Below, one piece after another: positions 36,893-45,867 of a DNA stretch of 64,000 bases; positions within the stretch are counted from its first letter, which is position 1, and every line of letters starts with the position of its first letter. The notes under the pieces were generated by a model. It did no database searches. It saw only the letters and a program-made list of their open reading frames with translations, and was not told where the DNA came from. The stretch covers positions 17,625 to 81,624 of the forward strand of contig DAOQWL010000015.1 in assembly GCA_035342095.1 (NCBI GenBank). The letters run 5' to 3'. The position numbers and the translations under genes were made by a program. This DNA is from PLanc-01 sp035342095 (GTDB lineage: Bacteria > Planctomycetota > Phycisphaerae > Sedimentisphaerales > Anaerobacaceae).

Positions 36893-37202
36893 AGCAAGAA
36901 TCCCGCAAACAGCAGATCGCTCACCGGTCCTGCCTGTCGTCATCCCGGATTTGAGCGAGGTGAGAGCCTTTGCCAACCATCTCCATGCTGCTGGAAGGCA
37001 CTGGCAGGGTGAGATCTTCGGCTGGCAGGCGGAGTACACGCCCGAGAGGCGAAAGAAACCCCCTGGCTCGAGAATGCGGTTCACTCCCGCGGACTTCTGG
37101 ATCGGCGAGAGTGGTATCTGGTTCTATTCTCTCATGTGGGAACGCGGGAAGAACAAGGAACCTGTCGAGTTTCTAGACGACCGAGGGATCGTCAAGGAAT
37201 GA
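36879..37202 (+). CDS. Small partner of DUF4160 protein
   Basis: A 107-residue protein starting at GTG 36879, with GGAG ten bases before it inside the DUF4160 gene. It does not look like the usual DUF2442 partner: it contains WQGEIFGWQAEYTPE and a segment FTPADFWIGESGIWFYSLMW. I do not recognise it. Overlap and shared promoter argue for a two-gene module. Confidence 0.65.
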   Translation: MLTVKARIPQTADRSPVLPVVIPDLSEVRAFANHLHAAGRHWQGEIFGWQAEYTPERRKKPPGSRMRFTPADFWIGESGIWFYSLMWERGKNKEPVEFLDDRGIVKE

Positions 37203-37303
37203 TCGGATTATCTGCCTTAAGGAAGAGTCTGACCAAACGTCCAAACCGTCCCAGCAGAGGCACCAAGACCCGACGATGAGCATTATCGTCGGTTGATTTG
37301 CTT

Positions 37304-37639
37304 CTATTCCCTCATGTGCGAACATTGTCGAACGGGTCGAGCCTCGCGAGGGTAGAGAACAAGCGATGAACAACCTGGTCCGGCCTGGATGGTGTACAGG
37401 GTCCCATCTTCCGCTACGGTTGGACTGCCCCTGATCACATCGTACATATCACAGGCCCAGAGGAGTGTTCCGTCGGCGTCCAGGGTGCAAATCTGCCCTG
37501 GGTAGGTGGCCAGGTGAATCCGCCCGTTCAAGCCGACAACAGGCGCACAGGTGATGGCGATCTTCGCGTCGAATCGCCAGCGGAGACAGCCGGTCGTCGG
37601 TCCCGCCTGGCGGCTTAGGCCCGATCCGTGACAGTCCAC
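37304..37639 (-). pseudogene. Fragment of a PQQ-like beta-propeller gene
   Basis: The minus-strand frame encodes two to three propeller blades (LRWRFDAKIAITCAPVVG, then ICTLDADGTLLWA and SPTVAEDGTLYTIQAGP) without a signal peptide, start site or remaining blades. It is read as a remnant. The rest of the 37203-37991 interval holds no other supported gene. Confidence 0.55.
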
Positions 37640-37991
37640 AGCCGCCTGAATCGGAGTCCACTCTGACAGATAGCATACGACAAGCGTGCCCCGATCAAGG
37701 AGGTCCTCGCGTCGTTTCGCGGAAACCTCATGGCAGCATCATGGCACAGCAATCTCCAGGTTCACGGGAGACAGCGGACGGTTTGCGGACGTTCCGCTGC
37801 CGGCAGCCAAATACGAAGCTGTAAGCCTATACACAACAAGCACTTACAAACAAACCACGCAGATACCATTGAAATCCCCCTCTCGGATGAGATACCATAT
37901 ACAGGGCAAACATGCCTTCGGAGGGCAGGGATCGGTTCTCTGCCTCTGAAACGCATGTGCAGGGTGCTTGAAGAGAGTGGGAAAGCAACGC

Positions 37992-38765
37992 ATGGCAGCG
38001 GCAATCGTCTGCAGCAGGAAATATGCGTCGAATCACAAACGGACCCAATCCGACACGTGGGAGACCGTTCGAGAAAGGCTATTGGCAAGACGCATCTGCG
38101 ATCTCGGGCTTCGGATCAAGGGTTCGCCGGTGGAACCGTTCATCCAGCAACTCAAGCGGGAATTGACGGCCAAGGGGCTGGGCTTTGCACCCGCCTTCTA
38201 CCTCACCGATAGTTGGGGTTGTCCGGACCGGGTGCCGACCATTGGCATCCCGTTTTACCTGGTCAACGGCTCGCTTGGACGGATCGAGAAGGAGCAAAGC
38301 GGCAACCTGGAGGACGTCCAGACAATCATGCAACTGCTGCGGCACGAGGCCGGACACGCTATCAACTATGCGTTCCGGTTGTGGGAGCAGCCGGACTGGA
38401 AGAAGACCTTCGGCCCGTTCTCCAAGCCCTATCGGGATGACTTCCAGCCGGACCCACGGAGCCGGAGCTTCGTGCGGCACATCTGCAGTTGCCTCTACCG
38501 GTACACCTACGCACAGAAGCACCCGGATGAGGACTTCGCAGAGACTTTCGCGGTCTGGTTGACTCCTCGTTCCGGCTGGCGACGCAAGTACCGCGACTGG
38601 CCGGCCATCAGGAAACTGCGATATGTGGATCGCCTGATGCACGCGATCAGCGACCGGGAGCCCTTGTGCAGGCGAGGGAAGCTCGTCAACCCGGTCTCCA
38701 AGCTGACCATGCCCCTGGGCGAGCACTATCGTCGCCAGGCCAGAGAATACGGCAGGACCGCCTAA
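37992..38765 (+). CDS. Putative zinc-binding metallopeptidase
   Basis: A 257-residue zincin-like protein. HEAGH at residues 118-122 supplies two histidines and the catalytic glutamate; DEDFAETFAVW about 65 residues later supplies a glutamate that may be the third ligand. It resembles the 'putative zinc-binding metallopeptidase' family. There is no signal peptide. The start is uncertain (TTG 37968 or ATG 37992); the ATG is chosen. Its stop codon overlaps the convergent ATP-grasp gene by four bases. Confidence 0.75.
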   Translation: MAAAIVCSRKYASNHKRTQSDTWETVRERLLARRICDLGLRIKGSPVEPFIQQLKRELTAKGLGFAPAFYLTDSWGCPDRVPTIGIPFYLVNGSLGRIEKEQSGNLEDVQTIMQLLRHEAGHAINYAFRLWEQPDWKKTFGPFSKPYRDDFQPDPRSRSFVRHICSCLYRYTYAQKHPDEDFAETFAVWLTPRSGWRRKYRDWPAIRKLRYVDRLMHAISDREPLCRRGKLVNPVSKLTMPLGEHYRRQAREYGRTA

Positions 38766-39832
38766 AAGACAGGCAGCATGGGCACGCTGACGTCGTAAGG
38801 CGGCCCCTCCAGGGCCGCGTCGATGATCATCTGGAGCAACTCCGGGTAGCTGATCCCCGCCTTATCCGCGGATCGAGCCAGAGCGACGCCCTCCTCCAGA
38901 GAAGCGTTGCAGTTGACTTCCAGAACTCGCGGCTGGCCGGCGTCGTCAAGTCGGATATCGACCCGGCCGTAACCCCAGGCGCTCACCGCCCGCCAGGCAC
39001 GCATCGCAATATCGCCAATCTGGCGAGCCAGTTCGGGCTCCACAACCGCAGGACAGAGGACCGAGGTCTTCTTGTACTCCACTGACGTCTCGATCCACTT
39101 GGCGGCGTACGACATGATCGGCGGAATATCCGAGGGCAGCTCCGTGTAGTTGACCTCGGCCAGGGGCATCACTCTGGCACGTCTGCCCCCCACGATGCCC
39201 ACGTTGAACTCCCGCCCGGGCAGGAAGCTCTGGACCAGCGCAGGCTGACTGTAGGTCTGTACGATCTGGCGGACCTGCTGGCGGAGGGCCTTCTTCGAAT
39301 GCACGATCGAATCCCGATCCAGGCCGATCCCCGAATGCTCTTGGCTGGGCTGAACAATCAGGGGGAACTGCCACTCGTACTGATCCACATCACCGATCTT
39401 CTCCAGCAGCTCCGTACACGGCGGGATCGGAATCCCGGTCCCATGAAACAAGCTCGCGGACATGTGCTTGTACCGGCTCAGGCCCAACGCCAGCGCGGGC
39501 GAGCCCGTTAGCGGAAAGCCCATCATTCGCACCATCGCGGCGAATCGCATCTCGTAGAGCGCGCCGTGAACCACGTCGTCGTACTGATTGAACACCACAT
39601 CGGGCACCAGACGGCGCAGCCTCCACTGGAACGCGAAGAGGTCATGCGCCAACGGGAGGACAGAAACGTGATGCCCCAGGGATCGGAGCACTCGAGCCAT
39701 ATCGCGGATCATGTCCCGCAGGTCCGCCGTGCTGCCTCGGTCTTCCGGCGTATCCGGGATGATCCCCGCCGAGGCGTTGTACACCAAAGCCACGTGGAGA
39801 GACCTGCGAGATCGTGTCGATCGCTTCGCCAT
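38762..39832 (-). CDS. D-Ala-D-Ala ligase-like ATP-grasp protein
   Basis: A 356-residue ATP-grasp ligase related to D-alanine-D-alanine ligase. Visible parts: DVVFNQYDDVVHGALYE (ligase N-domain), PLIVQPSQEHSGIGLDRDS (the K/P-loop region of ATP-grasp), ALVQSFLPGREFNVGIVG and the Mg-binding RVLEVNCNASLEEG near residue 315. It lacks the typical VKP at the start of the ATP-grasp motif (IVQP here), so it is probably a paralogue joining another amino-acid pair. The start at 39832 has an AAGGA site. A strong promoter is at 39966-39994. Confidence 0.82.
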   Translation of the reverse strand: MAKRSTRSRRSLHVALVYNASAGIIPDTPEDRGSTADLRDMIRDMARVLRSLGHHVSVLPLAHDLFAFQWRLRRLVPDVVFNQYDDVVHGALYEMRFAAMVRMMGFPLTGSPALALGLSRYKHMSASLFHGTGIPIPPCTELLEKIGDVDQYEWQFPLIVQPSQEHSGIGLDRDSIVHSKKALRQQVRQIVQTYSQPALVQSFLPGREFNVGIVGGRRARVMPLAEVNYTELPSDIPPIMSYAAKWIETSVEYKKTSVLCPAVVEPELARQIGDIAMRAWRAVSAWGYGRVDIRLDDAGQPRVLEVNCNASLEEGVALARSADKAGISYPELLQMIIDAALEGPPYDVSVPMLPVF

Positions 39833-39965
39833 ATTGCCCGTCCTTATACTCCTTGATCTGTTCCCCAAGGTTGCCTGTCCTCGGGTCCTGCGAGGGTCAC
39901 ACCCCAAACCACGTCGGCCTTGCACATTACAGACAAGACCGCTCTGAGATACTCCCACCCTCGAC

Positions 39966-39994
39966 ATTATGTTCCACAAAGCCCGAGCCGTCAA
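39966..39994 (-). promoter_or_regulatory. Promoter of ATP-grasp gene
   Basis: Minus-strand TTGACG and CATAAT with a 17-base spacer. The leader to the ATG at 39832 is about 127 bases; no gene is seen in the 39833-40146 divergent gap. Confidence 0.6.
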
Positions 39995-40068
39995 CCACAT
40001 CGCTGCGAGATCTCTGCTCGCTGCGCCATTATCGAGTACCGAGGAGTCGGCAATGTCTCGGCCGAGGC

Positions 40069-40097
40069 TTCCGCCGAGTGCGGCGGGGCATTATAAT
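40069..40097 (+). promoter_or_regulatory. Promoter of peptidase operon
   Basis: A perfect TATAAT at 40092-40097 with TTCCGC 17 bases upstream, about 50 bases before the peptidase start codon. The -35 is weak. Confidence 0.5.
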
Positions 40098-40146
40098 GGC
40101 GCCACTGCAATGTCATGACGACAAGACCACCAATGAGAGGTGACCT

Positions 40147-41865
40147 ATGAGAAGGCTTCTGTGGCTGTGGGTGGCCGCGTTTGGGCTCCTTTCGTCTCCG
40201 GGCTGCGCCGTGGATTCCCGACAAGAGGACGCCGCCCGGCTCGTCGAAGATTGCCTGGCCAAGGTCGAGCCCCTGACGACGCAGGGGAACCGAGTCTACT
40301 GGGAGGCGGCCACTACGGGCAAGCCCGAGAAATTCGAGGAGTTCGGACAGCTCCAGGTGGAGATCCGCCGGGCCCAGAGCGACGCGAACGACTTCGCTCG
40401 GCTCAAGGCCATCCGCGACGCGGGGCCCATTCGCAACGCCCGCCTGGCCCGCCAGGTGGACAGGCTCTACTATGCACACCTCCAGAACCAGATCAGTCCG
40501 GCGTTGATGCAGCGGACCGCTGAACTCGACGCCAGGGTCCAGGAGACCTACAACAGCTATCGCGGCACCATCGACGGCCGCAAGGTCACCGTCAGCGACA
40601 TCTATACAATCATGACGACCGAGACCGACGTCGGCAAACGTCAGGCCGCCTGGCGAGCCAGCAAGGAGGTTGGCAACGTCATCATCACGGACTTCCTCGA
40701 ACTGGTCGGCCTGCGGAACCAGGCCGCCCGGCAGCTCGGTTTCGACAACTTCCACACGATGTCCGTCGTCGTCAACGAACAGAACGTCGCCGATTTGGAC
40801 CGGGTCTTCGACGAACTGGACCAACGGACGCGCGAGCCTTATGCCAACCTCAAACGGGAGCTGGACGAGATCCTCGCGAAGGGCTACGGCGTCTCGCCCG
40901 AAGAGCTGATGCCCTGGCACTATCACGACCCGTTCTTCCAGCGTACGCCGCTGGTCTACGAGCTGAACCTGGATCAGTACTACAAGGGTCGCGACGTTCG
41001 AGAACTGGCCCGGACGTACTACGCGAGCGTTGGCCTGCCTATCGACGACATCCTGGCCCGCAGCGATCTGTATGACCGCGAAGGCAAGTATCCGCACGCC
41101 TTCAGCCACGACGTGGACCGCTGCGGCGACGTTCGCATCCTGGCCAATCTGCAGGACACCGAGCGGTGGATGGAAACGATCCTCCACGAGCTGGGCCATG
41201 CGGTCTACAGCAAGTACCACGACCGAAGCGAACCCTGGCTGCTGCGGGAGCCCGCGCACAGCTTTGCGACGGAGGCCATCGCGATGTTCTTCGGCCGGCT
41301 CAGCCGCAACGCCGACTGGATGCAGGAGATGCTGGACTTGTCCGACGAGGAAACCGCGAAGGTCAGGACCGTCAGCGACCGCTACCTGCGATTCCAGCAG
41401 GTGCTCGTCGCACGCTGGGCGATGGTGATGTGGCACTTCGAGAAGGCTCTGTACGCCGACCCTGACCAGGATCTGAACACCCTCTGGTGGGACCTCGTCG
41501 AGACGTACCAGATGCTCCGGCGCCCGCCGGGACCTGCCGATGCAGGCTGGGCCTCCAAGCTGCACTTCGTGGTCGCCCCCTGCTATTACCACAACTACAT
41601 GCTCGGCGAGCTGCTCGCCTCCCAGTTGCACAATACCCTCGTACACAAGGTATTGAAGCTTGAATCGGATGCCGGCCTGAGCTATGTTGGCGACCGGCGC
41701 GTGGGACAGTACCTGCGCCGGTACGTCTTCGGTCCCGGCGCCCGCTATCGCTGGGAAGACATGATCGCCCGCGCCACGGGCGAGCCGCTGACGCCAGAGT
41801 ATTTCGTCCAACAGTTCGTCGGAGAACAAACCAGCCACAGAGAACACAGAGGACCCAGAGAATGA
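40147..41865 (+). CDS. M2/M3-like zinc metallopeptidase lipoprotein
   Basis: A 572-residue predicted lipoprotein (LLSSPGC, cysteine near residue 19) with a gluzincin site: HELGH at 347-351 and a third ligand glutamate in FATEAIAMFFG about 25 residues on. Overall layout resembles peptidyl-dipeptidase A (M2) or oligopeptidase (M3) enzymes that cut small peptides. The last ten residues (SHREHRGPRE) are encoded by a repeat element (see 41833). It is the first gene of a run with a Na+ symporter and an Xaa-Pro aminopeptidase. Confidence 0.85.
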   Translation: MRRLLWLWVAAFGLLSSPGCAVDSRQEDAARLVEDCLAKVEPLTTQGNRVYWEAATTGKPEKFEEFGQLQVEIRRAQSDANDFARLKAIRDAGPIRNARLARQVDRLYYAHLQNQISPALMQRTAELDARVQETYNSYRGTIDGRKVTVSDIYTIMTTETDVGKRQAAWRASKEVGNVIITDFLELVGLRNQAARQLGFDNFHTMSVVVNEQNVADLDRVFDELDQRTREPYANLKRELDEILAKGYGVSPEELMPWHYHDPFFQRTPLVYELNLDQYYKGRDVRELARTYYASVGLPIDDILARSDLYDREGKYPHAFSHDVDRCGDVRILANLQDTERWMETILHELGHAVYSKYHDRSEPWLLREPAHSFATEAIAMFFGRLSRNADWMQEMLDLSDEETAKVRTVSDRYLRFQQVLVARWAMVMWHFEKALYADPDQDLNTLWWDLVETYQMLRRPPGPADAGWASKLHFVVAPCYYHNYMLGELLASQLHNTLVHKVLKLESDAGLSYVGDRRVGQYLRRYVFGPGARYRWEDMIARATGEPLTPEYFVQQFVGEQTSHREHRGPRE

Positions 41866-41955
41866 ACCGAGAAGAGAGGCCAAGAAGGTCGGAAAAGCCG
41901 GCTCTCTTCAGCTCCTGCATCCATGCTCTCTGTGACTTCTGTGCCCTCTGTGGCT
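41833..41955. repeat. Inverted repeat covering the peptidase stop and intergenic space
   Basis: AGCCACAGAG at 41833-41842 is inverted as CTCTGTGGCT at 41946-41955. Inner arms GAAGAGAG and CTCTCTTC also pair. The left arm lies in the 3' end of the peptidase coding sequence and changes its C-terminus. Low-complexity 'cacagag' wording suggests a dispersed repeat. Confidence 0.65.
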
Positions 41956-41971
41956 CATGAAGGTGTTCTGA

Positions 41972-43417
41972 ATGATCTATCTGATTACGGTTCTCACCTA
42001 TCTGGCGATCCTGACAGGCATCGGGATCTACAAGTCTCGACAGGTCAAGACCCAGGCGGATTTCGCGGTGGCCGGTCGGTCGTTGTCGCCCTGGGTGCTG
42101 GTCTGCACGATGCTGGCCGCCTGGATCGGCACCGGTTCCATCGTCGGCAACGCCGGCATGACCTATGAAAGCGGGCTGGCCGCTCTGATTCTGCCCATTG
42201 GCAGCGTCATCGGCATGATCCTGCTGACGCGGGTCGCCCCGCGGGCCCGCAACTACGAGGTGTACTCCGTCCCGGAGATCATCGGCTCCCGGTACGGCCA
42301 AGTCGCCAGACTGCTGGCGGTGGGCGCCCTGGTGATCGCGTACATGGTGATCGTGAGCTACCAGTTCGTCGCGCTCGGCGCCGTCCTGAACGCAATCCTG
42401 ATCGACAAGACCGGCCAGCCGCTGATCTCCGAGGAGATCGGGAGGATCATCGCGGCTGTCGCCATCATCACGTACACGATCCTCGCGGGACTGATGAGCC
42501 TCGCGTACACGGACATCGTGACCGGCATCATCATCACTGTGTCCCTCCTGGTCGCGTTTCCCATCCTGTGGAATCACGCGGGCGGCTGGTCCGGCCTGGA
42601 GACCCGCTTCGCGGAGATGGCCAGGCCCGAGCACATGAAGTTCTGGGGCGTCTTCAGTTGGGCCGAGATCATCAACTACACGCTGCCCACCTTCCTGCTG
42701 ATCATGGGCGACGCGAATCAGTATCAGCGGTTCTTCGCCAGCAAGAGCGCCAAGGGCGCCAAGAGCGCCGTCACCTTCATGATCTTCGCGGTCCTGGTGA
42801 TCGAGAGCCTGATCATCCTGGAGGCCTGGATCGCCTCCAGCCTGATCCCGAACGCCGCCGTCGGCAAGTACGTCCTGATCTATGCCGCGAGGGACTTCAT
42901 GCCCATGATCCTTGGACTCCTCTTCATGATCACAATCGTGGGCATCATCATCTCGACCGCGGATTCTTTCCTCCTGATCCCCGCGACGACCCTCGTTCGC
43001 GACATCTACCTGAACCACGTCAATCCGAAGGCCTCCGAACGACGAAAGGTCTTCCTCAGCCGCCTGCTGGTGCTGGTCCTCGGAGTCATCGCGTATCTCG
43101 TATCGCTTTCCTTCGCCCAGTCCACGACGGTCTTCAAGAGGGCGATGTACGCCTACACAATCTACGGAGCAGCCATTACCCCCTGTCTCGTAGCCGCACT
43201 GTTCTGGAAGCGGGCGACCGGGGCCGGAGCGATTCTCTCCATCGCCGCCGGGACGATCACGGCGCTGACGTGGTCCGAACTCCAGTCCAGGAACATCCTG
43301 CCCGGCTGGGCGGGCGAACTCGACGCAGTCCTACCCGCGATCGTCCTGTCGGTCATCGCCCTGGTCGGCGTCAGTCTGCTCACGGGGAAGAGGCCTCAGT
43401 TACAGGAGAATCGGTGA
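41972..43417 (+). CDS. Sodium:solute symporter (SSS family)
   Basis: A 481-residue membrane protein with about 13 hydrophobic segments. Family marks: GRSLSPWVLVCTMLAAWIG in the first Na+-binding helix, YTDIVTGIIITVSLL and IVGIIISTADSFLLIP, which contains the conserved S/T-A-D-S of Na+ site 2. SSS members carry proline, sugars or other solutes; the peptide-processing neighbours make an amino acid or dipeptide plausible. Its TGA overlaps the ATG of the next gene by one base. Confidence 0.92.
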   Translation: MIYLITVLTYLAILTGIGIYKSRQVKTQADFAVAGRSLSPWVLVCTMLAAWIGTGSIVGNAGMTYESGLAALILPIGSVIGMILLTRVAPRARNYEVYSVPEIIGSRYGQVARLLAVGALVIAYMVIVSYQFVALGAVLNAILIDKTGQPLISEEIGRIIAAVAIITYTILAGLMSLAYTDIVTGIIITVSLLVAFPILWNHAGGWSGLETRFAEMARPEHMKFWGVFSWAEIINYTLPTFLLIMGDANQYQRFFASKSAKGAKSAVTFMIFAVLVIESLIILEAWIASSLIPNAAVGKYVLIYAARDFMPMILGLLFMITIVGIIISTADSFLLIPATTLVRDIYLNHVNPKASERRKVFLSRLLVLVLGVIAYLVSLSFAQSTTVFKRAMYAYTIYGAAITPCLVAALFWKRATGAGAILSIAAGTITALTWSELQSRNILPGWAGELDAVLPAIVLSVIALVGVSLLTGKRPQLQENR

Positions 43418-44805
43418 TGTTTCCCGCCGCAATCTACAGACAGAGACGTGCCCGCCTGCGCGAGCAGATCGGCTCCGGCCTGATTCTCCTCCCAGGCAAC
43501 GACGAGTCGCCGATGAACTTCGCGTCCAACACATATCCCTTCCGCCAGGACAGCACGTTCCTGTACTTCTTCGGGCTCGACCTGCCAGGTCTGGCCGCCA
43601 TCATCGACCTCGATGCGGGAACTGAATCCGTCTTCGGCAACGACCCGAGCGTCGAGGAGATCGTATGGACCGGGCCGCAAACCTTGTTGCGCGACCGATG
43701 CCAGCAGGTTGGCGTTGCGAGCACCGCCCCTGCCGACAAGCTCGAGCAGATCCTGCACGAGGCGCTCCGACAGAAGAGAACCATCCATTTGTTGCCCCAA
43801 GATCGGTCAGAGAACGTGCTGAAGATCTGGCGCTGGCTCGGCATCGCACCGGGCGTCCTCCGCAAATACGTTTCCGAACCGCTTATCCGCGCGGTTGTGC
43901 AGCAGAGATCGGTCAAATCGCCGGAAGAGATTGAGCAGATCGAAGCGGCCCTTGCGGTCTCCTGCGAGATCCACACCGCCGCGATGAAACTGGCCAGGCC
44001 AGGCGTGGTCGAGCGAAAGGTGGTCGCCGCAATCGAGGCCATCGCGATTTCGCACAACGTGCGATCCGCCTTCCAGACCATCTTCTCTGTCCACGGCGAG
44101 ACCCTTCACAATCCCTGCTACGACAACACCCTGAAGGCCGGCGATATCGTGGTCCACGATTCCGGCGCCGAGTCGCTGTTGCACTACGCCGGCGACGTCA
44201 CGCGGACGATCCCCGTCGGTGGCAAGTTCTCCCAGAGACAGAAGGAGATCTACTCCATCGTGCTGGCTGCCCAGGAACGGTGCCTCGCGGCGGCCCGGCC
44301 CGGCGTCGAGTGGCGACGGATTCATCGCATCGCGGCGGTCGCACTCATGGAGGGTCTCAAGAAACTCGGCGTCGCGCGAGGCGATCCGGAACAGGCCGTG
44401 GAAGCGGGAGCCCACACGCTGTTCTTCCCTTGCGGCGTCGGGCACATGATGGGCCTGGACGTCCACGACATGGAGAACCTGGGCGAGGACTATGTAGGCT
44501 ACACCGACACGATCCAGCGGAACCCCGCGTTCGGCTGGCGGTCGCTGCGACTGGCCAAGCCGGTCGAGCCGGGATTCGTCGTCACGGTCGAGCCGGGGAT
44601 CTACTTCATCCCGCACCTGATCGACCGCTGGAGGGCGGAGCGAACGTGCGAAGCGTTCATCGACTACGACCGGCTCGAAGCCTGGCGCAACTTCCACGGC
44701 GTGCGGATCGAGGACGACATCGTCATCACCGAGGACGGCTGCCGCATCCTCGGCCCGCAGATCCCCAAGAGCCTCGAAGAGGTCGAGGCCTTGGCCGGCT
44801 CGTAG
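43417..44805 (+). CDS. pepP: Xaa-Pro aminopeptidase (M24B)
   Basis: A 462-residue M24B metallopeptidase that removes N-terminal residues before proline. The five metal ligands are visible: Asp in VVHDSGAE, Asp in AGDVTRTIPV, His in GVGHMMGLDVHD, Glu in VTVEPGIYF and Glu in RIEDDIVITEDG. The N-terminal creatinase-like domain (residues 1-165) holds GNDESPMNFASNTYPFRQD. AGGAGA lies before the ATG. Tight coupling to the symporter suggests uptake and cleavage of proline-containing peptides. Confidence 0.93.
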   Translation: MFPAAIYRQRRARLREQIGSGLILLPGNDESPMNFASNTYPFRQDSTFLYFFGLDLPGLAAIIDLDAGTESVFGNDPSVEEIVWTGPQTLLRDRCQQVGVASTAPADKLEQILHEALRQKRTIHLLPQDRSENVLKIWRWLGIAPGVLRKYVSEPLIRAVVQQRSVKSPEEIEQIEAALAVSCEIHTAAMKLARPGVVERKVVAAIEAIAISHNVRSAFQTIFSVHGETLHNPCYDNTLKAGDIVVHDSGAESLLHYAGDVTRTIPVGGKFSQRQKEIYSIVLAAQERCLAAARPGVEWRRIHRIAAVALMEGLKKLGVARGDPEQAVEAGAHTLFFPCGVGHMMGLDVHDMENLGEDYVGYTDTIQRNPAFGWRSLRLAKPVEPGFVVTVEPGIYFIPHLIDRWRAERTCEAFIDYDRLEAWRNFHGVRIEDDIVITEDGCRILGPQIPKSLEEVEALAGS

Positions 44806-44809
44806 GACC

Positions 44810-45349
44810 TCACGACGACGGACCGATCAGCTTGTCCAGGATCTCGCTGTACGCACCTTGTGGTCGGACACCCACGAGACGTTCCGCTTCCTCGCCTTTG
44901 TGGAAGAAGAGCACCGCCGGGATGCCCTGAATTCCGTATCGACCTGCCACTTCGGGCAGGCGGTCCACGTTCACTTTGACCACGATGGCCCGGCCTGCGT
45001 ATTGCTCAGCGAGTTTCTCGATGACCGGCGCCAGCATTCGACACGGTCCGCACCAGTCCGCGTAGAAGTCCACCAGGACCGGCTGATTCGCCCTGAGAAC
45101 GCGGGCGTCGAAATCCTCGGCACTATTGATGTGCAGATCCCCGCCGGCGGTTTCCTCGGACCCTCGCGAGGATCCCACCGAGAAGGCCAGAAGGCCCCCG
45201 AGCATCGCGCCGATCATCCCACCCCGCAAGGGATTGGCAGTGAGCGGACAGGCGCCGGTCGTACACTTGCCGAAGTAGCCCATAGCGGCCCCCAGACCGC
45301 CACCAATCAGAAGTCCAACGAGCAACTGGATGAATAGGGTATTCTGCAT
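44810..45349 (-). CDS. Membrane-anchored thioredoxin with N-terminal DUF6132-like domain
   Basis: A 179-residue fusion. Residues 1-60 are a hydrophobic hairpin with the wording GKCTTGACPLTANPLRGG, as in DUF6132 proteins. Residues about 75-179 are a thioredoxin domain with the CGPC active site at 100-103 and a cis-proline in GIPAVLFF. It would act at the membrane in disulfide exchange; the two cysteines in the anchor part could be redox-active or bind a metal. It follows the MarR gene by 16 bases, so it is probably controlled by it. GAGGAG precedes the ATG. Confidence 0.87.
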   Translation of the reverse strand: MQNTLFIQLLVGLLIGGGLGAAMGYFGKCTTGACPLTANPLRGGMIGAMLGGLLAFSVGSSRGSEETAGGDLHINSAEDFDARVLRANQPVLVDFYADWCGPCRMLAPVIEKLAEQYAGRAIVVKVNVDRLPEVAGRYGIQGIPAVLFFHKGEEAERLVGVRPQGAYSEILDKLIGPSS

Positions 45350-45365
45350 TTTCGAGTCTCCTCAT

Positions 45366-45776
45366 TCACAAGGCTGCTTCCAGCCATTCCAGGGCATCTC
45401 GCACCTGCGACACCCTGCCCGCGTCGAGCCCGCTGCAAATCCGACTCTCGCAGTCTTTCATATGGTCGAACATCTTGAGTCTGATCTTCCTGCCCTTGGG
45501 AGTCAGCGAGATCAAGACAGTCCGGCGATCCTGCGAACTGACCCGGGTCTTCACGTAGCCGTCGGTCACGAGCCTGTCCAACACGCGGCTGCCTCGTGAG
45601 GGCGACAGGACCATCTCCTCGGCAAATTCGCAGCCGGTGATTTCCCGCGCATCGTCCATGACCGTCAACGCGTTGAACTCCGCGGGCGACAGGCCCAGCT
45701 CCCGCTGGATTCGCTCTTCACTCCCCTGGCACTTGCGCCGGACCGCCAGGATCAACTCGAACAGACGCCTGCTCAT
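45366..45776 (-). CDS. MarR-family transcriptional regulator
   Basis: A 136-residue winged-helix regulator: LGLSPAEFNALTVM, the recognition helix region SPSRGSRVLDRLVTDGYV and the wing SSQDRRTVLISLTPKGR. The ATG at 45776 is preferred because GGGAG lies seven bases before it; ATG 45782 is too close to that site. One cysteine (TGCEF) and two more near the C-terminus (DCESRICSG) could sense oxidants, fitting the thioredoxin gene that follows, but this is inference. A perfect palindrome at 45811-45829 is its likely operator. Confidence 0.88.
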   Translation of the reverse strand: MSRRLFELILAVRRKCQGSEERIQRELGLSPAEFNALTVMDDAREITGCEFAEEMVLSPSRGSRVLDRLVTDGYVKTRVSSQDRRTVLISLTPKGRKIRLKMFDHMKDCESRICSGLDAGRVSQVRDALEWLEAAL

Positions 45777-45810
45777 GGCCATACTCCCGTCTTTTACTTG
45801 CCATTGGCAT

Positions 45811-45829
45811 TATTTGCCATCAGCAAATA
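45811..45829 (-). promoter_or_regulatory. Palindromic operator upstream of marR-trx operon
   Basis: TATTTGC and GCAAATA are perfect inverted 7-mers separated by five bases, 35-53 bases upstream of the MarR start. A second GCCATTGGC-like half-site pair lies just downstream. The placement suits autorepression. Confidence 0.6.
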
Positions 45830-45867
45830 TACGAACCGCAAACACGGGAGGTTCGTCGAATTCTCCG

